Shown: in pieces, positions 1 through 5,721 of the stretch
Position numbering within the stretch: the stretch's first letter is position 1
How the letters are laid out: each line of letters starts with the position of its first letter
Assembly: GCA_937880065.1 (NCBI GenBank)
Contig: CALFMA010000238.1
Span: forward strand, 1 to 5,855
Reading direction: 5' to 3'
DNA length: 5,855 nucleotides
Source of the DNA: an uncultured Ruminococcus sp.
GTDB lineage: Bacteria > Bacillota_A > Clostridia > Oscillospirales > Ruminococcaceae
The notes under the pieces: generated by a model
What the model was told of the DNA's origin: nothing
Seen by the model: only the letters and a program-made list of their open reading frames with translations
Database searches by the model: none
Position numbers and translations under genes: made by a program

Positions 1-1263
1 AGATATAAGCTTCATTCGGCTTTCCACATCAATATCTTTAAGAGAAACCCCGTCATACAGGATTTCACCGTTTTCATATATCTGCCGTCCTGATATAAGA
101 TTGATAAATGTGGATTTTCCACAGCCGCTTTTGCCTCTTATATAATATTTGTTGCCCTTCTCAAATTCAGCCTTGACGTTTTCAAGAATCTTCTTTTCGC
201 CATACGAAAAGGACAACTCCTCTACTTTAATACTTGAAACATTTTCAAGTTGATTTATTTCTTTATTATCTTTGTAATTGAATATATGTGCTACCCGATC
301 AAGGGATGCAAGCTCTGCACTCAGATCGGTTGGTATAGTGAATAACTCAAGCAGCGGTGTTGAAAGATTGCCTGCATACTGATTGAATGTAACAAGCATT
401 CCCACCGTCATTCTATCCAATATTACCATAAGACCACCCAATGCAAGAAGTATACAGGTTGAAGCTGACATACCTACCGATACCAAACTACAAATCCTTG
501 TACTGAACAAATTATTGCTTTTTCTCACATTGTAATCGTTTTTCATAGCATTTTCAAATCGGTTTTCAGCATATTTGCCTGCTCCGAGAACAGCAATATT
601 TCTGATGTTATTTACAAGCTCGGTAATTACAGACCAGAGCTTTACGAAGCTATCTCGTGCCATTGCTCCGTTTTTTTCTTCGATATTGCTTGTTCTGAGC
701 CTTACAATTACCATAGCTGTCTGCATAATTACAGCAGGTATAGCAAGTATTGGCTGTAACTTTATAAGTACAACCAATGATGTTATGGTATTGAATAAGC
801 TCAGAGCAATACTCGAAAATAGTGACAGCGAAAGAGAAACTACTCTTTCGGAATCACTTGTTATCAGAGTTTCGTATTCTCCCGATGAGTTTTCTGAAAA
901 ACTATTATATATACAATAAGATATTACTTTCTTTTTTATAAATAATTCGATTTTATACCTAAAAAACATATTGAACTTTGTATCAATATATGCAATTATC
1001 TCACATAACACATACAAAGAAATCATAAGTAAAACTGCCAACAACAGCAGTTTCACATTTTTATTTCCAATACCATGGTCAATTATAAGTATATTTATAA
1101 GCGGCGCTGCATATCCCGTCAAAGATTTCAGCAGAGCAATAAGCATGGAAATAAAATAATACTTTTTAAATTTTTTTAAGATACACCAAAAAATATCAAT
1201 ATGATATTTGTTTCGTAAATCCTTTATTTTCGGAAATTTACTCCTACTTTTAGTTATATTCAT
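1..1263 (-). CDS. ABC exporter, fused membrane domain and ATPase (partial, C-terminal end cut by window edge)
   Basis: The minus strand is open from an ATG at 1263 to the window edge, giving 421 codons without a stop. Residues about 35-295 form a type I exporter membrane domain, with hydrophobic runs near 35-61, 70-93, 143-187 and 255-293. The ATPase domain begins near residue 345: an aromatic A-loop Tyr lies at about 354 (SFSYG) and Walker A (GKSGCGKST) is at 377-385. The Q-loop, signature motif and Walker B lie beyond the window. The N terminus is short and cytoplasmic, with no C39 peptidase domain, so this protein should not cleave leaders itself. The start is 4 nt after the protease stop, with AGGGG about 9 nt upstream, so the two genes are co-transcribed and probably translationally coupled. 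The inferred role is export of the mature peptides encoded upstream, with self-immunity as an alternative. The family call is firm; the substrate is inferred from context. Confidence 0.93.
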   Translation of the reverse strand, partial: MNITKSRSKFPKIKDLRNKYHIDIFWCILKKFKKYYFISMLIALLKSLTGYAAPLINILIIDHGIGNKNVKLLLLAVLLMISLYVLCEIIAYIDTKFNMFFRYKIELFIKKKVISYCIYNSFSENSSGEYETLITSDSERVVSLSLSLFSSIALSLFNTITSLVVLIKLQPILAIPAVIMQTAMVIVRLRTSNIEEKNGAMARDSFVKLWSVITELVNNIRNIAVLGAGKYAENRFENAMKNDYNVRKSNNLFSTRICSLVSVGMSASTCILLALGGLMVILDRMTVGMLVTFNQYAGNLSTPLLELFTIPTDLSAELASLDRVAHIFNYKDNKEINQLENVSSIKVEELSFSYGEKKILENVKAEFEKGNKYYIRGKSGCGKSTFINLISGRQIYENGEILYDGVSLKDIDVESRMKLIS

Positions 1264-1267
1264 TTCT

Positions 1268-2209
1268 TCAGCCCCTGTCAATAAATTTGCCCAAAGACTT
1301 TACTGTAAAAAAGTTTCTGCATACAAGCATATCCGGTGTTGTTTCCTTTTTGTATTCTGTGAGAACTTCGGAAACATATTTTCCAGCATCGTTACCAAGC
1401 TGCATTATAGATGCGTCATCACAGTTCTCATCTATATTATTATATTTTCTGTACTTCTGAAACAGCTCCCTGTTAAGCTCCTTATTTTCACTTTCAACGG
1501 AAACGCCTCCATTGCCTTTAAGAAGTTCAAGGATATTCTCGTTTTCATCATTACATTTCTGTGCAAGACATTCAAGCACCTTATCAATATTTATATCTTC
1601 CTCGTCAAACATATTTATTATATATGCTGCAAGTTTCGGAACAGCCTTACTTGTTCCGCCAAAAATAGCATATTGATTTTCTCCGGTTTTTATAAATTCA
1701 GGGGACGCATCTCCAGGCAAATCGGATTTACCCGATATTTGACCAAAAAACGGCTCGTTTTCATAAGCTCCCTGATATACGCCTATAGTGCTGTCAAAAC
1801 AGGCAGGATAATGATTTTCGTCATCCTTTCCACGATTAGCATATGAGGCAATTATAATCTTATTTTGTTCGGCAAGCAGACTGCATATTTCCTTCGTTTT
1901 CTCAAATCGTTCTCTATTCGCAAGGGTAAGACATACAAGAACAAGACGAACATCATTCTGTTCAGAAATTCTCTCAAGAGCATTAATTACTGCTTTACCG
2001 CTTGCTCTTGGATTATCACCGAAAACATCATACAGATAAATCTTATTTATATTATTACTGTACTTGAACAATGTATCTATAACATATGCCGCATGACTCA
2101 TATTACCTTCCGGTTCGATCATATTGATAGTAACGATTTTATCCCTGTTTTTTTCAGAGATAAGGGTATAATCAATACTGCTGTCGATTATAGCTATATT
2201 ATATTTCAT
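1268..2209 (-). CDS. Subtilisin-like (S8) protease with C-terminal acyl-carrier-like domain, probable precursor-processing protease
   Basis: The 313-aa protein starts directly with the S8 core and has no signal peptide or prodomain, so it should act in the cytoplasm. The catalytic set appears complete: Asp9 (IIDSSID), His39 (NMSHAA), oxyanion Asn125 (SYANRG) and Ser187 (GGTSKAVP, matching the family GTSxAxP). The protease core ends near residue 220. Residues about 244-311 resemble an acyl carrier protein in helix pattern (LGNDAG at 271-276, then a helix, then FTVKSLGKFI), but the position of the phosphopantetheine Ser is Ala275. QhpE is a known precedent for a cytoplasmic S8 protease acting on a radical-SAM-modified peptide. 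By context this one should trim the three upstream precursors. I chose ATG 2209 because it begins the conserved core; ATG 2227 and TTG 2248 are in frame, and none has a good ribosome binding site. The downstream neighbour is the exporter, 4 nt away. Confidence 0.9.
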   Translation of the reverse strand: MKYNIAIIDSSIDYTLISEKNRDKIVTINMIEPEGNMSHAAYVIDTLFKYSNNINKIYLYDVFGDNPRASGKAVINALERISEQNDVRLVLVCLTLANRERFEKTKEICSLLAEQNKIIIASYANRGKDDENHYPACFDSTIGVYQGAYENEPFFGQISGKSDLPGDASPEFIKTGENQYAIFGGTSKAVPKLAAYIINMFDEEDINIDKVLECLAQKCNDENENILELLKGNGGVSVESENKELNRELFQKYRKYNNIDENCDDASIMQLGNDAGKYVSEVLTEYKKETTPDMLVCRNFFTVKSLGKFIDRG

Positions 2210-2237
2210 ATTTTTATACAAGTACATTTGTACAGCT

Positions 2238-2266
2238 TTACTGCACAAAAATGCTTTGTGCAGTAA
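2238..2266 (-). promoter_or_regulatory. Perfect 12-bp inverted repeat with 5-nt loop ahead of the protease gene
   Basis: The arms TTACTGCACAAA (2238-2249) and TTTGTGCAGTAA (2255-2266) are exact inverse complements around a 5-base loop. The repeat lies in the 90-nt gap between the last precursor gene and the protease start at 2209. In the direction of transcription it is not followed by a T-tract, so it is not a classical terminator. It could be an RNA hairpin that limits translation or protects the 3' end of precursor mRNA after processing, or a protein-binding operator. A second short palindrome (GTACA-TT-TGTAC, 2222-2233) follows. The structure is certain from the sequence; the role is unknown. 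Confidence 0.6.
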
Positions 2267-2283
2267 GCCGTATTATGTACTAT

Positions 2284-2288
2284 CTCCT
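2284..2288 (-). promoter_or_regulatory. Orphan Shine-Dalgarno-like AGGAG without a start codon
   Basis: AGGAG lies just after the stop of the third precursor gene, but no ATG, GTG or TTG follows at a usable distance. A stop codon at 2273-2275 also blocks the protease frame from any start this far upstream. It may be chance, or the remnant of a lost fourth precursor gene, or a ribosome loading site that works with the hairpin at 2238-2266. Confidence 0.3.
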
Positions 2289-2299
2289 GTTTTAAATGA

Positions 2300-2539
2300 T
2301 TACCAGTAGATATTTGTCTTAGGTGTCTTTTCTCTGTAGCAGTAGTAACCAAAAAGATCCTTGATTATGCTGAAATTGTCAAGATCAGATCTTGATGCAT
2401 CGCCCTTAAAACCTGCTCTTCTAATCTGTGCATTAATAGCAGAAGTCTTGCCTCTGTACTCTGTGCAATCATCCCAGCAGCTCTGTGCCTCGCCCTCGAA
2501 TTCGTTTACGAATCCATTTTCAATTTTCTCGATTTTCAT
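2300..2539 (-). CDS. RiPP precursor peptide 3 (79 aa), paralogue of the two upstream peptides
   Basis: This is the third of three tandem paralogues. The start is ATG 2539, with a perfect AGGAGG at 2548-2553 and 8-nt spacing; the in-frame ATG at 2581 would add 14 residues absent from its paralogues. The peptide begins MKIEKIEN and carries the shared block NEFEG (12-16), AQ (18-19), Cys21, Cys25 and EYRGK (27-31) at the same positions as the other two. It then has GFKGD (43-47), a 3-residue longer middle, and the shared end FG-x-YCY (Cys67) with PKT before a C-terminal YW. It has three Cys in total. The conserved paralogous set next to two radical SAM enzymes supports a modified precursor; the modification and cleavage site are unknown. 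The 84-nt gap upstream and the strong ribosome binding site suggest it may be translated independently of precursor 2. I do not recognise a named family. Confidence 0.85.
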   Translation of the reverse strand: MKIEKIENGFVNEFEGEAQSCWDDCTEYRGKTSAINAQIRRAGFKGDASRSDLDNFSIIKDLFGYYCYREKTPKTNIYW

Positions 2540-2547
2540 AATTTTTT

Positions 2548-2553
2548 CCTCCT
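2548..2553 (-). promoter_or_regulatory. Strong ribosome binding site fixing the start of precursor 3
   Basis: AGGAGG sits 8 nt before ATG 2539 and is the best ribosome binding site among the three precursor genes. It decides for the 79-aa peptide over the 93-aa reading from ATG 2581. Confidence 0.8.
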
Positions 2554-2577
2554 TGAATTTTTTTAATTCTCCATAAT

Positions 2578-2603
2578 TCAACTTACGAAAATTCCGCAGT
2601 TGA
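2578..2603 (-). repeat. Imperfect hairpin in the gap between precursor genes 2 and 3
   Basis: TCAACT (2578-2583) pairs with AGTTGA (2598-2603), with a further inner CG/CG pairing around small bulges. No T-tract follows on the minus strand. It may be an mRNA processing or stabilising element separating precursor 3 from the upstream cistrons, or chance in AT-rich DNA. Confidence 0.35.
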
Positions 2604-2623
2604 CTTATTAGTATAATATATAA

Positions 2624-2854
2624 TCACCAGTACATACAGGTTTTAGGTGAATATTCCTTATAGCAATAGTTGCCAAACACCTTTAATATTTCCTGTGTGT
2701 TACTGTCTGATCCATCACCATAATATCCTGAAATCGCAATCTGTTTATAAATTCCCGATGTTTTTCCACGATATTCAGCACAATCGGCAAAACAACCCTG
2801 TGCTTCTCCATCAAACTCATTAATATATGAATTATCTATTTTTTCAATCTTCAT
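2624..2854 (-). CDS. RiPP precursor peptide 2 (76 aa), carries an extra Cys
   Basis: This is the second tandem precursor paralogue. The preferred start is ATG 2854, because GGAG ends 8 nt upstream and the resulting MKIEKID aligns without gaps to the other two peptides. A GTG at 2863 would add three residues, but that codon overlaps the GGAG. Shared features at identical positions are NEFDG (12-16), AQ (18-19), Cys21, Cys25, EYRGK (27-31), GYYGD (43-47), FG-x-YCY with Cys64, SPKT (69-72) and a terminal YW. It differs by Cys73 in the C-terminal tail, where the paralogues have Ser or Asn, and by Phe22 where the others have Trp. It is therefore the most divergent copy and could carry one additional crosslink or a disulfide. 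It lies 22 nt after precursor 1. The family is not recognised. Confidence 0.85.
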   Translation of the reverse strand: MKIEKIDNSYINEFDGEAQGCFADCAEYRGKTSGIYKQIAISGYYGDGSDSNTQEILKVFGNYCYKEYSPKTCMYW

Positions 2855-2876
2855 TTCTGACACTCCATTTATTCAC

Positions 2877-3107
2877 TCACCAGAACATACTGGTTTTCGG
2901 GGAGCGTTCTTTATAACAATAGCTTCCGAAAGCCTTTTGCAATATTTCTATTTCCTTATCAGTTCCGTCACCCTTAAATCCCGCATTTCTTATAAGCGTA
3001 TTAATTGCCGACGATTTTCCACGATATTCGGCACATTCATTCCAACAACTCTGTGCCATACCGTCAAATTCGTTAAAATACGCATTGCCGATTTTATTCA
3101 CTTTCAT
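2877..3107 (-). CDS. RiPP precursor peptide 1 (76 aa)
   Basis: This is the first precursor after the radical SAM genes, 30 nt downstream of the second enzyme. The ATG at 3107 has a GGA-type site about 7 nt upstream. The peptide begins MKVNKIGN. It carries NEFDG (12-16), AQ (18-19), Cys21, Trp22, Cys25, EYRGK (27-31), GFKGDG (43-48), then a variable acidic/basic middle to about 58, FGSYCYKE (60-67, Cys64), SPKT (69-72) and a terminal MFW. There are three Cys, and no signal peptide or GG-type cleavage site. Residues 1-16 are the natural candidate for the recognition leader. The paired Cys21/Cys25 next to acidic residues would suit thioether chemistry by a radical SAM enzyme, but this is inference. 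The family is not recognised. Confidence 0.85.
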   Translation of the reverse strand: MKVNKIGNAYFNEFDGMAQSCWNECAEYRGKSSAINTLIRNAGFKGDGTDKEIEILQKAFGSYCYKERSPKTSMFW

Positions 3108-3137
3108 ATTTATTCCTATCCTTTTAAGACTTTGTTT

Positions 3138-4139
3138 TCATTCCTGAATTTTTATCCGTCTTGAAATATTATTAACCAAATGCTCAAAAGCACAAATAAC
3201 CGGATGCGCTTTCAGAAGGTCACCTGTCATCATTGCGTTTATATATTTACATCTTACAGCAGTACACACTTTTTCTCTGCCACAGCCTGTACAGGTGTGA
3301 TTTTCTTTTCCGTATGAAGTACTGAATTTTGATAATAACTCATCGTCAACATCATCTATAACATTACCTATAAGAAACTCCTTGTTTCCGGTAATAAATG
3401 AACATGGATAAAGTTCACCCTCTATACTGATATTGAATTCATTTATTCCACCGTCACATTTTCCCTTTTTGCAGTTTTCAAGCTTTTCAAAGAAAATAAA
3501 TTCCAGATCAGTGTTCTCAAACTCCCGATACAGGTCAAATACCTGTTTCTCAAGTCCATTTATAAGTTCTTGCGTCCAGTTTTTGTCATAAAGATCGGGA
3601 ACGGCAATTATAAGCTTTCCACCTAACTGATAAATATGCTTTACCGATTCATATAAATGAACGGATGTTGCAGGTGTGACTGTCATTCTGATTCGCAATT
3701 CCGAATAATACTTCATAATAAGCGGAATTTTTGAAACTACTCTTTCATATGTTCCTTTTCCGTCACGGCTAATTCTGCATTGGTCATTCACATCAGCATT
3801 ACCGTCAAGGCTCAACGAAAGATATATCTTACTTTCATAAAGCTTTTTAAGTTTTTCTTCATCAAGCAAAAGCCCATTTGTTGTTAACGAATACACAGGA
3901 TGTTCAATGCGTTTGTTCAACTCTGAAACAAAATACATTATATTATCAAATGCAAGTAAAGGTTCACCACCGTGAAAATTAATCAAGCAGCAGTTCATTT
4001 TCCTGCTTTTTCTGCTGATAAATTCAATTGCATTCTCTATAGTATCCTTTTGCATATACTGCATACTTTTATTGCTTTCATAGCAATAGGTACATTTCAA
4101 ATTGCAGGCCTCTGTCAGCCATATATTAAACATTCCCAT
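3138..4139 (-). CDS. Radical SAM/SPASM peptide maturase 2 (333 aa, no recognition domain)
   Basis: The radical SAM cluster motif Cx3Cx2C lies close to the N terminus (EACNLKCTYCY, Cys12/16/19), and the SAM-binding GGEP is at 57-60. The C-terminal SPASM region has Cys223, Cys228 and Cys246 (GELYPC), then Cx2Cx5Cx4C at 283/286/292/297 and a last Cys at 316, a layout like anaerobic sulfatase maturases with two auxiliary [4Fe-4S] clusters. Enzymes of this kind make thioether or carbon-carbon links on peptides; the reaction here is inferred. It has no PqqD-like domain, so it may depend on the partner enzyme for substrate binding. I chose ATG 4139, with ATG 4133 as the alternative; both overlap the end of the upstream gene, implying translational coupling. 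An upstream ATG at 4208 lies well inside the neighbour's coding sequence and would add 23 residues before the motif, so I rejected it. Confidence 0.93.
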   Translation of the reverse strand: MGMFNIWLTEACNLKCTYCYESNKSMQYMQKDTIENAIEFISRKSRKMNCCLINFHGGEPLLAFDNIMYFVSELNKRIEHPVYSLTTNGLLLDEEKLKKLYESKIYLSLSLDGNADVNDQCRISRDGKGTYERVVSKIPLIMKYYSELRIRMTVTPATSVHLYESVKHIYQLGGKLIIAVPDLYDKNWTQELINGLEKQVFDLYREFENTDLEFIFFEKLENCKKGKCDGGINEFNISIEGELYPCSFITGNKEFLIGNVIDDVDDELLSKFSTSYGKENHTCTGCGREKVCTAVRCKYINAMMTGDLLKAHPVICAFEHLVNNISRRIKIQE

Positions 4140-5421
4140 AGTTTTCCCAGTACATATCGTAATACTTTCCGCATTCATTGCAATAGTATTCGAAATCGTT
4201 CTCCTCAATACATTTTTTTACAGTTGCCGCACAGCTGAAGCAAAGCAGCTGCTTATCACAACCCTTACAATTATCACAGTTATAAGGCATATATTTCATA
4301 AAGTTCTTATAGCCTTCTGATTCTCTGAATTTCTTGTTTTTTATGTAATCTTCGGGGTTTTCAATATCAAGTATATTAAAAATCTTATATTCCTCAGACA
4401 TAAACATCGGGCATGGGAACACATCGCCTTTCTGATCTATCTGAAATTCTGTTTTCGCACCGTGACATGAGAAAATATTAGGAGCAATTGCATACAGCTT
4501 TTTCTGTTCAAATAAATCCTTTTCTCTTGTCCAATCACTACCGCAAGGACATGAGTGATCATCCTTAATTTCAAACAATTCTTTGTTTTCTTCTCCTCTG
4601 CCCATTGGTTCAAAACATCTTACAAGAGATTTAACACCAAGGTTTTCACAAAGTTCGGAAAACTTTACAATGTTGTCAGCAGTTTTCTTTGTCTTTACCA
4701 TTGAAAGACTTATTTTTGCATCATACTTTTTAAGAAGCTTTACAGCGTTTAGCACCTTTTCAAATACGCCTTCGCCTCTTATCAGCGAGCAGCTTTCTTC
4801 ATCATATCCGTCAAGACTTATATCAAATCCGTCATAATTATCTGTCAGGTATTTTGCAATTTCATCGTTATTTATCAGTACAGCGTTGGTCATAAGAATA
4901 AGAGTTCCACTATAGTTTTTTCTCAATCTGTCTGTAAATTCTCTGAAATCCTTTCTCACAAGAGGTTCGCCGCCCGAAACTGAAATTGTTGCTGGATTAA
5001 GCAGAAGCACTCTATCAACAAGTTTTAATAACTCATCTGTTGTTAACTCACAGCCTCTTTTGTTATCCCCTGCTGAAATACAACAATGCTTGCAGCGAAG
5101 ATTGCAATTATTTGTTATATCAATAGAAACCTGACTTCTCGGTATTTTTTCAAGTTCATCTTCAAAATACTTCCACATACCAAGAGAGTGAATCTTTTCG
5201 CTGAGATGAATTATAAGTTCCTTTGAAGCTTCATCCTCTATGCAGTCAAATAATTCTGCAAATGTAAGATTTTCCTTTTCCGCTTCTTTAAATATATCAG
5301 ATATTTCACGGCTCACCATGATGCACTTGTTGTTTTCCGTACTTGCAATGAGTGTAGCCTTTTCTCTATCATATATTCTGACATACTCCGCAAATACTAC
5401 TTTTTCATTAGCTAAATTCAT
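4126..5421 (-). CDS. Radical SAM/SPASM peptide maturase 1 with N-terminal PqqD-like RRE domain (431 aa)
   Basis: Residues about 12-85 have the strand-hairpin then helix pattern of a PqqD-like RiPP recognition element. The radical SAM core follows, with Cx3Cx2C at Cys106/110/113 (NNCNLRCKHC) and SGGEP at 149-153. The SPASM tail has Cys319, Cys337 (GDVFPC), Cx2Cx5Cx2C at 385/388/394/397 and further Cys at 382, 404, 414 and 417. An extra CPC sits at 291-293, between the core and the tail. The architecture matches PqqE/AlbA-like peptide-modifying enzymes that bind a leader and form crosslinks via auxiliary clusters. The ATG at 5421 has GGAGGG 4 nt upstream and is the first gene after the operon promoter. 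The last 14 nt overlap the next enzyme's start. It probably recognises residues near the N terminus of the three downstream precursors. The enzyme class is firm; the reaction is unknown. Confidence 0.94.
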   Translation of the reverse strand: MNLANEKVVFAEYVRIYDREKATLIASTENNKCIMVSREISDIFKEAEKENLTFAELFDCIEDEASKELIIHLSEKIHSLGMWKYFEDELEKIPRSQVSIDITNNCNLRCKHCCISAGDNKRGCELTTDELLKLVDRVLLLNPATISVSGGEPLVRKDFREFTDRLRKNYSGTLILMTNAVLINNDEIAKYLTDNYDGFDISLDGYDEESCSLIRGEGVFEKVLNAVKLLKKYDAKISLSMVKTKKTADNIVKFSELCENLGVKSLVRCFEPMGRGEENKELFEIKDDHSCPCGSDWTREKDLFEQKKLYAIAPNIFSCHGAKTEFQIDQKGDVFPCPMFMSEEYKIFNILDIENPEDYIKNKKFRESEGYKNFMKYMPYNCDNCKGCDKQLLCFSCAATVKKCIEENDFEYYCNECGKYYDMYWENYGNV

Positions 5422-5556
5422 ATTTCCCTCCGTTTTATGGAAATTTATTTCAGAGTTAATACGGATTTTTCATACGACATCTCACAAAGCTTGTGCGAAA
5501 TCATCAAGGTGTTTTGTGCGGTATCATCTTTATTTTCCGTATCACCCCTGCCCTGT
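5422..5556 (-). promoter_or_regulatory. Operon 5' leader with 15-bp direct repeat, short palindrome and two tiny ORFs
   Basis: The transcribed leader between the predicted start site and the first gene is about 135 nt. On the plus strand it contains two copies of TTGTGCGNNATCATC (5491-5505 and 5514-5528, 13 of 15 bases identical, 23-bp period). It also has the palindrome CACAA-AGC-TTGTG (5483-5495) and a 7-bp long-range pairing, ATACGGA (5459-5465) with TCCGTAT (5536-5542). On the minus strand each repeat begins with ATGAT. The first opens a 7-codon ORF (5527-5504) whose TGA overlaps the ATG of a 19-codon ORF (5504-5445); neither has a good ribosome binding site. This could be a repressor operator, a folded leader or a leader-peptide attenuator. 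The repeats are directly visible; the role is open. Confidence 0.4.
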
Positions 5557-5562
5557 GATTAT

Positions 5563-5591
5563 ATAATATCATCATTCAATATTTTTCTCAA
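5563..5591 (-). promoter_or_regulatory. Predicted sigma-A promoter of the RiPP operon
   Basis: Reading leftward, the -35 box TTGAGA (5586-5591) is followed by a 17-bp spacer and the -10 box TATTAT (5563-5568), with an extended -10 TGA directly in front. Transcription should start near 5556. No other promoter of this quality was seen between the downstream genes, so all genes from 5421 leftward are probably one transcript. Confidence 0.65.
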
Positions 5592-5596
5592 CAAAT

Positions 5597-5630
5597 AAGG
5601 AGCGAATCGAACAAAAAAAGGAGTGAATGG
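5597..5630 (-). promoter_or_regulatory. 21-bp-spaced direct repeat upstream of the operon -35 box, possible activator site
   Basis: On the minus strand CCATTCACTCCTT (5630-5618) and CGATTCGCTCCTT (5609-5597) match at 11 of 13 positions, two helical turns apart, and the nearer copy ends 5 bp before the -35 box. Paired direct repeats at 21-22 bp spacing are typical of binding sites for LytTR-type response regulators that control peptide bacteriocin operons, although the motif itself does not match a consensus I can name. No regulator gene is in the window. On the plus strand the same bases look like two AAGGAG sites, which is an alternative reading. Confidence 0.4.
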
Positions 5631-5721
5631 GATATATAACCATATTTCTGCTTAAATATCCCCTAATTATACATCCTTCACACAAGAAAACCCTGCGAAG
5701 AAAATCCCCGAATCCGTTAAA

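Noticed and set aside
1..1263. Bacteriocin exporter with built-in C39 leader peptidase
   Set aside because: Translation from ATG 1263 gives only about 35 residues before the first membrane segment, with no room for a peptidase domain; the separate S8 protease takes that place.
1208..1846. Plus-strand open frames of up to 212 codons opposite the exporter and protease
   Set aside because: They run antisense to genes with intact catalytic motifs, lack ribosome binding sites and show low-complexity hydrophobic or aromatic composition typical of shadow frames.
2540..2581. Longer start for precursor 3 at ATG 2581
   Set aside because: It adds 14 residues absent from both paralogues and reads through the perfect AGGAGG that serves ATG 2539.
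2877..3107. Streptide-type Lys-x3-Trp crosslink motif, suggested by KGDG and by the Lys near the terminal Trp
   Set aside because: In all three peptides the Lys-Trp spacing near the C terminus is Lys-x4-Trp, and the KGD block is not followed by Trp. The streptide motif is not present.
2300..3107. Three similar units as a CRISPR or non-coding tandem repeat array
   Set aside because: The period is about 230-315 bp, the units are diverged at DNA level but conserved at protein level with their own starts and stops, so they are duplicated genes.
4140..4208. Longer start for the second radical SAM enzyme at ATG 4208
   Set aside because: The extra 23 residues lie inside the coding sequence for the neighbour's Cys-rich tail and are not expected before a Cx3Cx2C motif at this position.
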